36,633 nucleotides of DNA, taken from positions 1 to 36,633 of the forward strand of contig NZ_JAHCDD010000061.1 of the NCBI RefSeq assembly GCF_018413525.1, in the 5' to 3' direction. The notes under the pieces are model-generated. The model did no database searches. It was not told where the DNA came from and saw only the letters and a list, made by a program, of their open reading frames with translations. Position 1 is the first letter of the stretch; each line of letters starts with the position of its first letter. This document shows positions 1 to 10,605 of this stretch, in pieces. The stretch comes from Acidovorax sp. CCYZU-2555. Lineage in GTDB: Bacteria > Pseudomonadota > Gammaproteobacteria > Burkholderiales > Burkholderiaceae_C. The translations under genes and the position numbers were made by a program.

Positions 1-378
1 GCAGCGCTGCATGCTCGCCAGCAGGTCCTCCAGGTCGGCGATGTCGCCGGGCGTGCAGCGGCGCACGGCCATCGCGGCCGCCAGGCCTTCGAGCACGGCG
101 CGCATCTCGAACACCTCCACGACCTCGGCTTCCGACAGCTCGCGCACGATCGCGCCGCGATTGGGCGGCATCACCAGCAGCCCTTCGGACGCCAGGCGGC
201 GCAAGGCCTCGCGCACGGGCATGCGGCTCATGCCTATGGCATTGGCGACGTCATCGGCGACCAGGCGTTCGCCGGGTTTCATGTGGCCCATGCGGATCGC
301 ATGCGAGAGATGGTGATAGGCCTGCTCGTGGGCACTCGTGGCCGAGCCATCGAGCGGCGGCGAAGCAAAGAAATTCAT
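1..378 (-). CDS. GntR-family (FadR/FCD type) transcriptional regulator, 3' end cut by window
   Basis: Partial gene: the 126 N-terminal residues are inside the window and the rest lies beyond base 1. Start ATG at 378-376 follows a GAGGACC stretch on the minus strand. The visible part holds the winged helix-turn-helix (about residues 18-85), with the family signature SRMPVREALRRLASEGL and then PPNRGAIV, followed by the beginning of the FCD ligand domain (EVFEMRAVLEGLAA). It is clearly paralogous to the complete regulator at 2597-3274, residue for residue over this stretch. It is divergent from the gamma-glutamyltransferase gene at 686 across a 307-bp gap, so it probably controls that gene and itself. 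The ligand is unknown; FCD regulators usually bind small carboxylic acids. Family assignment is firm and the target is inference. Confidence 0.93.
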   Translation of the reverse strand, partial: MNFFASPPLDGSATSAHEQAYHHLSHAIRMGHMKPGERLVADDVANAIGMSRMPVREALRRLASEGLLVMPPNRGAIVRELSEAEVVEVFEMRAVLEGLAAAMAVRRCTPGDIADLEDLLASMQRC

Positions 379-509
379 GGTTGGTCCTCAAGGGCCTGGC
401 CCCCACACCCATTCTAAGAGTGCACCCACCTTTCAGCCTTGATGCCGGCGGCCACCCCGGCCACGCACCAAAAGCGCGCGGCCATTGCACCCCAACGCTG
501 GCACAAGCC

Positions 510-570
510 TTGCATTCTCAAAAAAGCCAGATTGGATACAAAGATACAGGGATATCTCTAATCCTATAAT
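510..570 (+). promoter_or_regulatory. candidate ggt promoter and GntR operator
   Basis: TTGCAT (510-515) and TGGATA (533-538) are separated by 17 bp and could be a -35/-10 pair reading toward ggt. The -10 lies in a block ATTGGATACAAA (531-542) that recurs identically before the TctC gene (3454-3465), there also 17 bp after a TTGCTT. Downstream, GATA (543-546) and TATC (553-556) form the arms of a short palindrome, a plausible GntR site just after the start point. A second perfect -10, TATAAT, lies at 565-570 but has no good -35. The rest of the 379-685 gap shows no gene. Motifs are seen; binding is inferred. Confidence 0.5.
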
Positions 571-685
571 TCCGCTGTGGGTTTAGGCTTGGGGCCTGCC
601 CGCTCGCTGGTGGGCCTGCGCAGCGGACGCCTCCCTCTCATTGGCAAGAACAGCCTGAGCAACGCTAGAAGGAAAGAAACAAGTT

Positions 686-2287
686 ATGCGCGATTTTCAG
701 AAGCCCGGTCGATCCGTCGTCATGTCCACCCACGGCATGGCCGCCACTTCCCACCCCGCCGCGACCCAGGCCGCGGTTCGCATCCTCGAAGCCGGCGGCA
801 CCGCGATGGATGCCGCGATCGCCGCCTGCGCCGTGCAGTGCGTCGTCGAGCCAGGCTCGACCGGCATAGGTGGCGACTGCTTTGCGCTGTACAGCGAAAA
901 GGGCAGCGACGACATCCACGCCTACAACGGCGCAGGCTGGGCGCCCCAGGCAATCTCCATCGACGCGCTGCTGGCCGCGGGCGAGAAAAAGCAGCTGCCG
1001 CGCCAGTCGCCGCATGTGGTCACGGTGCCCGGCGCCGTCGACGCCTGGTTTGCGCTGACGGAAAAATTCGGCCGCCTGCCCATGGGCCGCCTGCTCGAAG
1101 ACGCGATCCGCTTTGCCGAGCAAGGCTATGCCGTGGCACCGCGCTCTGGCACCGACTGGGCCGCGCAGACCCAGCTGCTCGCGGCCACGACCGCGCGCGA
1201 CAACATGCTGGTCGACGGCAAGGCGCCGGCAATCGGCTCGGTCCACCGCCAGCCCAAGCTGGGCGCGACGTTGCGCACCATCGCCGAAAAAGGCCGCGCG
1301 GGCTTCTACGAAGGCGCAGTCGCCGAAGACATCGTGTCGTACCTGCGCAGCCTGGGCGGCGTGCACACGCTGGACGACTTCGCGAGCTACCGCGGCGAGT
1401 TCGTGCAGCCGGTCAAAGCCGCGTTCCGCGACTATGTGGTGCACGAATGCCCGCCGCCCGGCCAAGGCATCATCGCCTTGCTGCTGCTCAACATCCTGCA
1501 AGGCGTGGAGCCCGGCCTGGACCCGCTGTCGCCCGAGCGCCTCAAGGCCGAGATCGACGCCACGCGCATGGCCTACCGGGTGCGCGACGCGCTGCTGGCC
1601 GATCCGCGCTTCGCCGATGTCGACGTCGACTACCTGCTGTCGCAGGAACTGGCCACGCAGCTGCGTTCGGGCGAGTTCCCGGCCGCGCTGGATACCTCGG
1701 CGACCAATGCCACGGTCGAGCACAAGGACACCGTCTACATCTCAGTGGTCGACAAGGACCGCAACTGCGCAAGCTTCATCAACTCGATCTTCCACCCCTT
1801 CGGCTCGGGCCTGATGGCGCCCAAATCGGGCGTGCTGCTGCACAACCGCGGCCAAAGCTTCGAGCTGACCAAGGGCCACCCCAACTGCATAGGCCCGCGC
1901 AAGCGCCCGCTGCACACCATCATCCCCGGCATGGCGACGAAGAACGGCAAGGTCGAACTGGTGTTCGGCGTGATGGGCGGCCACTACCAGGCCATGGGCC
2001 ACGCCCACTTCCTGTCCAAGGTCATCGACTACGGCTGCGACGTGCAGGCGGCCAGCGACCTGCCGCGTCTGTTCCCCATTCCAGGCACCGACACGGTGGA
2101 GTTCGAAAGCACGCTGCCCCAGGATGTGCAGCAAGCGCTGGCGCAGCAGGGCTACCAGCTCGTGGCCCCGGTCCATCCCGCCATCGGCGGCGCGCAGGCG
2201 ATCCGGGTGGATTGGGAGAATGGCGTGCTGCACGGCGCGTCGGACCATCGCAAGGACGGTTGCGCCATGGGGGTGAATCTGGGCTGA
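686..2287 (+). CDS. ggt: gamma-glutamyltransferase family protein
   Basis: 533-aa gamma-glutamyltranspeptidase (Ntn hydrolase family), which cleaves or transfers gamma-glutamyl groups from glutathione and related amides. The start ATG at 686 is preceded by an AGAAGGAAAG ribosome site. The N-terminal half carries the typical AAxxGGTAMDAAIA and EPGSTGIGGDCFAL motifs. The likely self-processing nucleophile is Thr349 (context HKDTVYISVVDKD), which would start the small subunit, and the later GGHYQAMGH stretch is also family-typical. No secretion signal is evident, so unlike E. coli Ggt it is probably cytoplasmic; YwrD-type members of this family are similar. It is divergent from one GntR regulator and followed at some distance by a second, convergent, paralogous one. 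The substrate is not certain: some members act on non-glutathione gamma-glutamyl compounds or as acylases. Confidence 0.9.
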   Translation: MRDFQKPGRSVVMSTHGMAATSHPAATQAAVRILEAGGTAMDAAIAACAVQCVVEPGSTGIGGDCFALYSEKGSDDIHAYNGAGWAPQAISIDALLAAGEKKQLPRQSPHVVTVPGAVDAWFALTEKFGRLPMGRLLEDAIRFAEQGYAVAPRSGTDWAAQTQLLAATTARDNMLVDGKAPAIGSVHRQPKLGATLRTIAEKGRAGFYEGAVAEDIVSYLRSLGGVHTLDDFASYRGEFVQPVKAAFRDYVVHECPPPGQGIIALLLLNILQGVEPGLDPLSPERLKAEIDATRMAYRVRDALLADPRFADVDVDYLLSQELATQLRSGEFPAALDTSATNATVEHKDTVYISVVDKDRNCASFINSIFHPFGSGLMAPKSGVLLHNRGQSFELTKGHPNCIGPRKRPLHTIIPGMATKNGKVELVFGVMGGHYQAMGHAHFLSKVIDYGCDVQAASDLPRLFPIPGTDTVEFESTLPQDVQQALAQQGYQLVAPVHPAIGGAQAIRVDWENGVLHGASDHRKDGCAMGVNLG

Positions 2288-2294
2288 GCCTGTA

Positions 2295-2520
2295 GCACCA
2301 TGAACGGCCGGTCCTCATGACTTGAAGGCAGGCCGTTCATCCTTCGACGCGGCCGGCGAGGCAGGCTCAGGGCGAACGGAGGGGTAAAAAGACAAAGAGG
2401 GCGCACTGTAAAACCCGTTCGTGGTGAGCTTGCCTAGCCGGCCGCGTCGCACCATGAACGGCCGGTCCTCATGACTTGAGCGCAGGCCGTTCATCCTTCG
2501 ACGGGCTCAGGACGAACGGG
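2295..2520. repeat. compound direct/inverted intergenic repeat
   Basis: Two 55-bp direct copies lie at 2295-2349 and 2449-2503 and differ at two bases. Each copy contains a hairpin with 9-bp arms TGAACGGCC/GGCCGTTCA (2301-2309 with 2331-2339, and the equivalent in copy two). Between them, 2345-2380 and about 2415-2449 are imperfect inverted copies of each other. Copy two runs into a CCTTCGACGGGCTCAGGAC block, which resembles the dispersed CTTCGACNNGCTCAGG-type repeats common in many proteobacterial genomes. It fills most of the 309-bp space between ggt and the convergent GntR gene, which contains no gene. It may act as a bidirectional terminator or be a REP/MITE-like element; no protein-coding capacity was seen. 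Confidence 0.85.
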
Positions 2521-2596
2521 GGGAGAGGCCCGCTGTTTCGTTCTAACGCCCTGCGAGGCTTTGGCTCGCTTACCCCGTCCAAGCCAGACGGGATAC

Positions 2597-3274
2597 TCAA
2601 GCTGCCAGATTGGCCTGCAGAATCCCCGGCAGCGTGCGCAGGATATGCGCACGCATCAAGCCTTCGACCAGCGCGCTGTCCTTGGCCTTGAGCGCCGAAA
2701 TCAGTTCGTGATGGCGGTCGTGCACATAGTCCGGCGACGGCCGCCCTTCGAGCCATACGCGCATCAGCGGCTCCGACACCGAGTGCAAGGCCGCGATCTG
2801 CCGCAGCAGCTGGGGCGCGTCCGCGATGATGCACAGGCGCTCGTGGAACTGGCTGTGCGCCGTGATCCACTCCGACGCATTCAGGCCGCTGCGGTGCATG
2901 CGCTGCAGCAGCTGCTCCAGGTCATGGATGTCGTTGGCCGTGACGTTCTCCGCCGCAAACGACGCGGCCAGACCTTCGAGCACCGCGCGCATGGAGAACA
3001 CTTCGCGCACTTCCTTTTCCGTCAGCACCCGGACCATGGCGCCGCGGTTGGGGCGATTGATGATCAGACCTTCGGTCGCGAGCCGATTCAAGGCTTCGCG
3101 CACCGGCATGCGGCTGGTGCCGATCTCGGCCGCGATGTCGTCCGGCGCCAGCCGCGTGCCCGGGCGCAGCTCGCCCATGCGGATGCCACGCTTGATGTGC
3201 TGATAGGCCTCCTCCTGCGCGGTCGCGGGAGCGGTGTCAAACGAGGATAGTCGGGCGGTCAGCATGGAGCTCAT
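2597..3274 (-). CDS. GntR-family (FadR/FCD type) transcriptional regulator
   Basis: Complete 225-aa regulator. Residues about 20-85 form the winged helix-turn-helix, including GTSRMPVREALNRLATEGL and RPNRGAMV. Residues about 95-215 form the all-helical FCD effector domain, with His residues in HSQFHERLC and DRHHELI that in this family usually coordinate a metal or ligand. It is divergent from the TctC-family receptor gene at 3549, so it is probably its local regulator, and convergent with ggt. It is a close paralogue of the regulator at 1-378: the two share the DNA-recognition helix and the target promoters share sequence, which suggests a duplicated regulator-promoter module. The effector is unknown, possibly a carboxylate handled by the neighbouring receptor. 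Confidence 0.94.
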   Translation of the reverse strand: MSSMLTARLSSFDTAPATAQEEAYQHIKRGIRMGELRPGTRLAPDDIAAEIGTSRMPVREALNRLATEGLIINRPNRGAMVRVLTEKEVREVFSMRAVLEGLAASFAAENVTANDIHDLEQLLQRMHRSGLNASEWITAHSQFHERLCIIADAPQLLRQIAALHSVSEPLMRVWLEGRPSPDYVHDRHHELISALKAKDSALVEGLMRAHILRTLPGILQANLAA

Positions 3275-3432
3275 AGGTTCTTTGTGTCATTGCCCCGAGA
3301 AAGGACCGGTCAATTTTACGGCGAGGTGCGTTGTCGCAGCGCCCCTGCCCCGCGCAAGCCGCCGCCTGGCGCGCAAATCTTTGGCGCTGCAACCGCCACA
3401 CCCTGCGGTTTCCCCTAGCACTGGTTCGTTTA

Positions 3433-3480
3433 TTGCTTGGTAGTCTTCGCTGGATTGGATACAAATATCTAAATATCCCT
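3433..3480 (+). promoter_or_regulatory. candidate tctC promoter and GntR operator
   Basis: TTGCTT (3433-3438) and TGGATA (3456-3461) are 17 bp apart, the same arrangement as before ggt. ATTGGATACAAA (3454-3465) is identical to 531-542. Around it, GGATA (3457-3461) and TATCC (3474-3478) make an inverted repeat, with a nested GATA-CAAA-TATC palindrome (3458-3469). The 3275-3539 gap contains nothing else that I recognise. The sequence identity is seen; control by the flanking GntR proteins is inferred. Confidence 0.5.
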
Positions 3481-3548
3481 GAATGCCACTTCACCGGTGC
3501 AACGGCCCTGCTGTTGCGCACTATCCGCAACCCAACCTGATGCCGACC

Positions 3549-4529
3549 ATGAACCTCCGCCTGATCCGTTCGCCCCTTGCCGCAGCCCTCGTTTCCACGC
3601 TTGCCTTCACGGCAGCAGCCCAGGGGCCCGCGACCTGGCCCTCCAAACCCATACGCATCGTGGTGCCCTTCCAGGCCGGCTCGGCCACCGATATGCTCAG
3701 CCGCCAGATTGGCACCGGCCTGAGCAAGTCGCTGGGCCAGCCCGTGCTGGTGGAAAACAAGCCGGGAGCGGCGGCGATGATAGGCAGCACCACGGCCGCC
3801 CGCGCGCCGGGAGACGGCTACACGCTGCTGATGAGCGGCCCGGCCTCCATGGTCACGAACCGCTTTCTGTACAAGAGCCTGAGCTACGACGCCGACGCGT
3901 TCGAGAAGGTCGCGGTCGTGGCCATCACGCCCAACGTGCTGCTGGCCGACCCGGCACTGCCCTTCAAGACGCTGGCGGAAATGGTGGCCTATGCCAAGGC
4001 GAATCCCGGCAAGCTGACCTATGCATCATTTGGCGCGGGCACCACATCGCACATGGCCGGCGAACTGCTGCGTCAGGTCGCGGGCATCGACCTGGTGCAT
4101 GTGCCCTACAAAGGTGCTGCCGAAGCCATCCCCGCACTGATGGCGGGCCAGGTGTCGCTGTACTTCGACACCATCATGACCGCGCTGCCGCAGGTCAAGG
4201 CCGGCAAGCTGCGCGCGCTGGGCGTCTCGACCGCGGGCCGCGCCGCGATGGCGCCCGACATCCCGACGATTGCCGAGCAAGGCTATCCAGGCTTCGATAT
4301 CGCGCCCTGGTATGGCATCGTTGCCAGCCCCGGCACACCGGCGCCCGTGGTGGCCAAGCTCAACACCGAAATCAACAAGCTGCTGACCACGCCCGAGTTT
4401 CGCGAGCGCCTAATCGCCACCGGCGCCGAAGCGCGCGGCGGCAGCGTCGCGGACTTCGAAGCCTTCATCAAGACCGAGATTCCGCGCACAGAGAAGCTGG
4501 TGCGCCAGTCGGGCATCGCCATGCAATAA
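3549..4529 (+). CDS. Bug/TctC-family tripartite tricarboxylate transporter substrate-binding protein
   Basis: Extracytoplasmic solute receptor of the TctC (Bug) family, 326 aa from the chosen ATG at 3549. An in-frame ATG at 3540 is the alternative, and neither has a strong ribosome site. The N-terminus is a signal peptide (RLIRSPLAAALVSTLAFTAAAQ) cleaved near AAAQ-G. Then follow the family hallmarks WPSKPIRIVVPFQAGSATD, LVENKPGAAAMIG, the central YASFGAGTTSHMAGELL and VPYKGAAEAIPALMAGQV. No TctA/TctB membrane subunits are adjacent; orphan receptors are very common in Burkholderiales. It binds a carboxylate or similar anion in the periplasm, with the ligand unknown. It is divergent from the GntR regulator at 2597-3274 and convergent with acnA. 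Confidence 0.93.
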   Translation: MNLRLIRSPLAAALVSTLAFTAAAQGPATWPSKPIRIVVPFQAGSATDMLSRQIGTGLSKSLGQPVLVENKPGAAAMIGSTTAARAPGDGYTLLMSGPASMVTNRFLYKSLSYDADAFEKVAVVAITPNVLLADPALPFKTLAEMVAYAKANPGKLTYASFGAGTTSHMAGELLRQVAGIDLVHVPYKGAAEAIPALMAGQVSLYFDTIMTALPQVKAGKLRALGVSTAGRAAMAPDIPTIAEQGYPGFDIAPWYGIVASPGTPAPVVAKLNTEINKLLTTPEFRERLIATGAEARGGSVADFEAFIKTEIPRTEKLVRQSGIAMQ

Positions 4530-4536
4530 CGCTGCG

Positions 4537-4560
4537 CCGCCCCCGCGCTGACGGGGGCGG
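4537..4560. terminator. GC-rich hairpin between convergent tctC-family gene and acnA
   Basis: A perfect 9-bp stem CCGCCCCCG (4537-4545) / CGGGGGCGG (4552-4560) with a 6-base loop lies in the 38-bp gap between two convergent stop codons. There is no clear T-run on either side, so intrinsic termination is likely but not assured; the position suits a shared bidirectional terminator. Confidence 0.6.
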
Positions 4561-4567
4561 GCCGGGC

Positions 4568-7465
<2,898 letters not shown>

Positions 7466-7580
7466 CGGGGGCTCTCCTGATTGCTGTCAGACCATTGTGC
7501 CTCTTACGTGTGACGAATGCTGTGGGTCAAGAACGCATCTGCCCACGATCCATAGGCCAGCGCGGCGCTAACATCAAGTC

Positions 7581-8144
7581 ATGCACCTGCACGAGAAATA
7601 CCTGCCCCGACACCACTTCAGCGAACGCCATGCGCTGGACATCGCCGCGCCCCAGGCCCGGGTCATGGCCGCGGCGCGCGACTTCCGGCCCGAGGGCGAT
7701 GCGTTTTTCAAATACGCGATCGCTGCGCGCGAACTGCCCATGCGCGCGCTGCACCGGCTGCAAGGCCGTACCGGCGCGCCCCAGCCGTCGTTCGGCATGA
7801 ACAACTTCACGCCGCTCGAACAGCGCGGCGACCAGGAACTGGTGCTGGGCCTGGCGGGAAAATTCTGGCAGACCGACTACGGCCAGGCGCGCATTGCCGA
7901 CGGCCAGTCGTTCCTGGCCTTCAACGCGCCGGGCGCGGCCAAGCTGGTGCTGAGCTTTGTCGCCGAGCCGCTGAACGGCACGCACACCCGGCTGGTCACC
8001 GAAACGCGCGTGTTCTGCCTTGATGACGAAGCACAACGCAAGTTCGCGCCGTACTGGTATCTGATCAGGCCCGTCAGCGGGCTGATTCGGCGGCGCATGC
8101 TGGCGGCCATTGGCCGACAGGCCGCGCGGCAGACAAGGGCTTAG
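7581..8144 (+). CDS. SRPBCC / DUF2867-like protein of unknown function
   Basis: 187-aa cytoplasmic protein with no signal peptide. The sequence pattern (DIAAPQARVMAAARDF near the start, a central FWQTDYGQARIADGQSFLAFNAPG, and the ending TETRVFCLDDEAQRKFAPYWYLIRPVSGLIRRRML) resembles SRPBCC/START-fold proteins that bind small hydrophobic ligands. A frequent TETRV...YW..I.P.SG..R motif closes such proteins. It is divergent from acnA (115-bp gap) and its stop overlaps the convergent TonB-receptor stop by 4 bp. No strong ribosome site precedes the ATG. The fold assignment is moderately confident; no function can be given. Confidence 0.75.
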   Translation: MHLHEKYLPRHHFSERHALDIAAPQARVMAAARDFRPEGDAFFKYAIAARELPMRALHRLQGRTGAPQPSFGMNNFTPLEQRGDQELVLGLAGKFWQTDYGQARIADGQSFLAFNAPGAAKLVLSFVAEPLNGTHTRLVTETRVFCLDDEAQRKFAPYWYLIRPVSGLIRRRMLAAIGRQAARQTRA

Positions 8145-10507
8145 AAGTCGTAGCGCAAGCTCACATTGAAGCTGCGCGGCTCGCCCCAGGAATAGTTGCT
8201 GTCGAAGACGGTGTAGTACTTCTTGTCGAGCAGGTTGTTGATGGCCATTGAGGCCGACAACTGCTTGCTGAACTGGTAGCGCGCCGACGCATCGAGCAAC
8301 CAGAAGCTCTTGACCGTGTGCCGCATCTTGGTGCCGGAAGGATGGCTCACATCGGCCCAGGTGTCGTCCTGCCAGCGGGCGCCGGCGCCCAGGGTCAGGC
8401 CGGCGAGCGCGCCGCCCAGCTTGTGGCTCGCGTACAGGCTCAGCTGGCTCTCGGGCGCCAGGGTCGACACCGGCGCGCCCTGACGGCGCGACTTCTGGTG
8501 CGTGATGCCGGCATGCACTTGCCAGTGCGGCGTCAACGCGCCGGAGACCTGCAGCTCGACGCCCTTGGTCCTGACGCCGCTCACCGCGCGGTAGGCCGTC
8601 GTGCCGCTGGGCGTGCGCTTGCCGGTGCTGACCGCATAGTTGTCCTGGTTCAGGTGGAAATAGGCCAGACTGGCATTGAGCCGCCCATCGAAAAATGCAC
8701 TCTTGGCGCCGATCTCGGCGTTGTTGCCTTCGAGCGGATCGAGCGTGCGGCCCAGTTCGTCCTGGGATGACTGGGGCTTGAAGATGCTGGTGTAGCTGCC
8801 GTACAGCGACCATTGCGGGTCCAGGTCATAGACCAATCCCAGGTAAGGGACGACGACGCCCGATTTCTGCAACTGTTCCTTCTTGTAGTTGGCCACGCGG
8901 CTGCCCGCGAGCAGCTTGAGATCGTCACGCAGATTGAGGCGCGTCGCCACATAGACGCCCTGCTCGCGCGTGGTCTCGGGCTTGCCCGCGGTGCGTGACC
9001 AGTTGGGCTGGGCATAGTCGCCGCTCCAGCCGTAGAAATCCGCGACGCTGGCCGCGCCGGCCCACTGCCCTTCGTTGGTCCATTTGGTGTGGGAAAAGCT
9101 GCCGCCCAGCACCAGTTCGTGCTTGCGCCCGAACAGCTGGAACGGGCCGCTGGCGTAGAAATCGGCGGCGTCACTGACCGTCTCGCCCACATAGCTGCCC
9201 AGCCAGAGATTGCTGCCCGCACCTGTGAAGGGGTTGGGAAAGCCGCTGCCCAGCGAGCCCATGCGCAGGTCGTAGCCATTGATCTGGTGGTTCAGCTGCA
9301 GCTTGGCCACCCACTCGTTGTCGAAGAAATGCTCCAGCGTCGCGAAGCCCGTGCGCGTGTATTGCTGCCAGCTGCTCCAGCGTGCGGCGGGATTGAAGGC
9401 ACGCCCTGTTTGATTGAAATCGCCGTTGCTGTTGTAGATCGGCGTGCCGAACCAGGTCGAGCCCTTGGGATCGTTGTCCTGGTAGTCCGCGCCCACGGTC
9501 AGCAGGGTACTGGGCGTCAGGTCGGCCTCGACAACGCCGTAGAACACCGACGTCTTGCGCTGATAGCGATCCAGGTGCGAATGCTTGTCCTGGTAGGCGG
9601 CAACCGCCCGGCCGCGCACGCTGCCGCTTTCGTTGATCGGGCCGCTGACATCGAGTTCGCTGCGATAGTTGTCCCACGATCCCACGCCCAGCGTGGCATG
9701 GCCCTGAAGTTTGCGCGTCGGCTTCTTGCGGATCAGATTGATCGTGGCGCCCGGATCGCCGCTGCCGGTGAGCAGCCCGGTCGCGCCCTTGAGCACTTCC
9801 ACGCGGTCATAGATCGCCATGTCGCTGAGCGTATTGCCCGACGAATAGCCCGAGAAGCGCTGCATCGGAATGCCGTCGTACTGGAAGTTGTTGATCTCGA
9901 AGCCGCGCGCGTAGTACATGGTGCGCTCGCTGTCCATGGTCAGCACGCTGACCCCGGGCGTGTGATTGATCACGCCGTCGATGGACGTCAGGCCGAAGTC
10001 GTCCATCTGCTGGCGCGTGACCACGCTGATCGACTGGGGTGTCTCGCGCGGCGTGAGCACCATCCTGGTGGCCGTTGCAATGGTGCCCGGCGTATAGCTG
10101 CCCGTGCCCTCGGTGATCTCGCCCAGCTGATTGGCCGTGACCGTGACCGCGCCCAGCGATGCTTCGGCGCCGCCCGCGGCCGGCGCGGGGCGAATGATGA
10201 CTTCCGCGCCATTGACCTGCGCGGCCAGGCCGCTGCCGCGCAGCAGCTGGTCGAGCGCCTGTTGCGGCGTGAGCGTTCCCGACACGGCCGGGGCCTGCTT
10301 GCCCACGATGCCGTCGGGATGCACCATCAGTTGAAGCTTTGCCTGGCGCGCGAGTTCATTGAGCGCCGCGCCCAGCGGCTGGGCAGGCAGCACGATGGGC
10401 ACGGCGGCGGTGACCGACTGGGCCTGGGCAGGTGCAAGCACCAGGGACGACAGGGCCAGGGCAATGGCCAGGGCAAGCGGCGCGGGCTGCAGGCGCGGGT
10501 GAGGCAT
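8141..10507 (-). CDS. TonB-dependent siderophore receptor with N-terminal signalling (STN) domain
   Basis: Outer-membrane receptor of the FecA/FpvA class, 788 aa from ATG 10507, chosen because GGAG lies 9 bases upstream; a TTG 24 bases earlier is also in frame. A signal peptide ends near LAPAQAQ. The secretin/TonB short N-terminal domain covers about residues 40-110 (QPLGAALNELARQAKLQLM...LLRGSGLAAQV) and senses ligand-bound state for the anti-sigma factor. The plug follows (TPRETPQSISVVTRQQMDDFG..., NNFQYDGIPM), then a 22-strand-type barrel ending in VSLRYDF with a terminal Phe. It is the last gene of the sigma-FecR-receptor set. It imports a ferric siderophore whose identity cannot be read from sequence; no siderophore synthesis genes are present. 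Confidence 0.94.
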   Translation of the reverse strand: MPHPRLQPAPLALAIALALSSLVLAPAQAQSVTAAVPIVLPAQPLGAALNELARQAKLQLMVHPDGIVGKQAPAVSGTLTPQQALDQLLRGSGLAAQVNGAEVIIRPAPAAGGAEASLGAVTVTANQLGEITEGTGSYTPGTIATATRMVLTPRETPQSISVVTRQQMDDFGLTSIDGVINHTPGVSVLTMDSERTMYYARGFEINNFQYDGIPMQRFSGYSSGNTLSDMAIYDRVEVLKGATGLLTGSGDPGATINLIRKKPTRKLQGHATLGVGSWDNYRSELDVSGPINESGSVRGRAVAAYQDKHSHLDRYQRKTSVFYGVVEADLTPSTLLTVGADYQDNDPKGSTWFGTPIYNSNGDFNQTGRAFNPAARWSSWQQYTRTGFATLEHFFDNEWVAKLQLNHQINGYDLRMGSLGSGFPNPFTGAGSNLWLGSYVGETVSDAADFYASGPFQLFGRKHELVLGGSFSHTKWTNEGQWAGAASVADFYGWSGDYAQPNWSRTAGKPETTREQGVYVATRLNLRDDLKLLAGSRVANYKKEQLQKSGVVVPYLGLVYDLDPQWSLYGSYTSIFKPQSSQDELGRTLDPLEGNNAEIGAKSAFFDGRLNASLAYFHLNQDNYAVSTGKRTPSGTTAYRAVSGVRTKGVELQVSGALTPHWQVHAGITHQKSRRQGAPVSTLAPESQLSLYASHKLGGALAGLTLGAGARWQDDTWADVSHPSGTKMRHTVKSFWLLDASARYQFSKQLSASMAINNLLDKKYYTVFDSNYSWGEPRSFNVSLRYDF

Positions 10508-10532
10508 GAAAGTGATCTCCACGGTAGACAAG

Positions 10533-10578
10533 AAAGGTTGCTACCTTTGCTGACGCACGAGCCCTCAATGTGTTGAGG
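10533..10578 (-). other. two small hairpins between anti-sigma and receptor genes
   Basis: In the 98-bp gap between fecR and the receptor, CCTCAA-TGTG-TTGAGG (10563-10578) and AAAGG-TTGCTA-CCTTT (10533-10548 region) form two consecutive short stems on the leader side of the receptor. They could partly terminate or stabilise the transcript, or mark a separate sigma-dependent promoter. No convincing -35/-10 was found. Hairpins are seen; function is not known. Confidence 0.4.
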
Positions 10579-10605
10579 TCAGGCGGCGCAATTTGTGCAC
10601 TTTTT

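Noticed and set aside
577..2295. 572-codon plus-strand frame overlapping ggt in another phase
   Set aside because: Arg-rich out-of-phase reading of ggt; the 686-2287 frame carries the family motifs and catalytic Thr.
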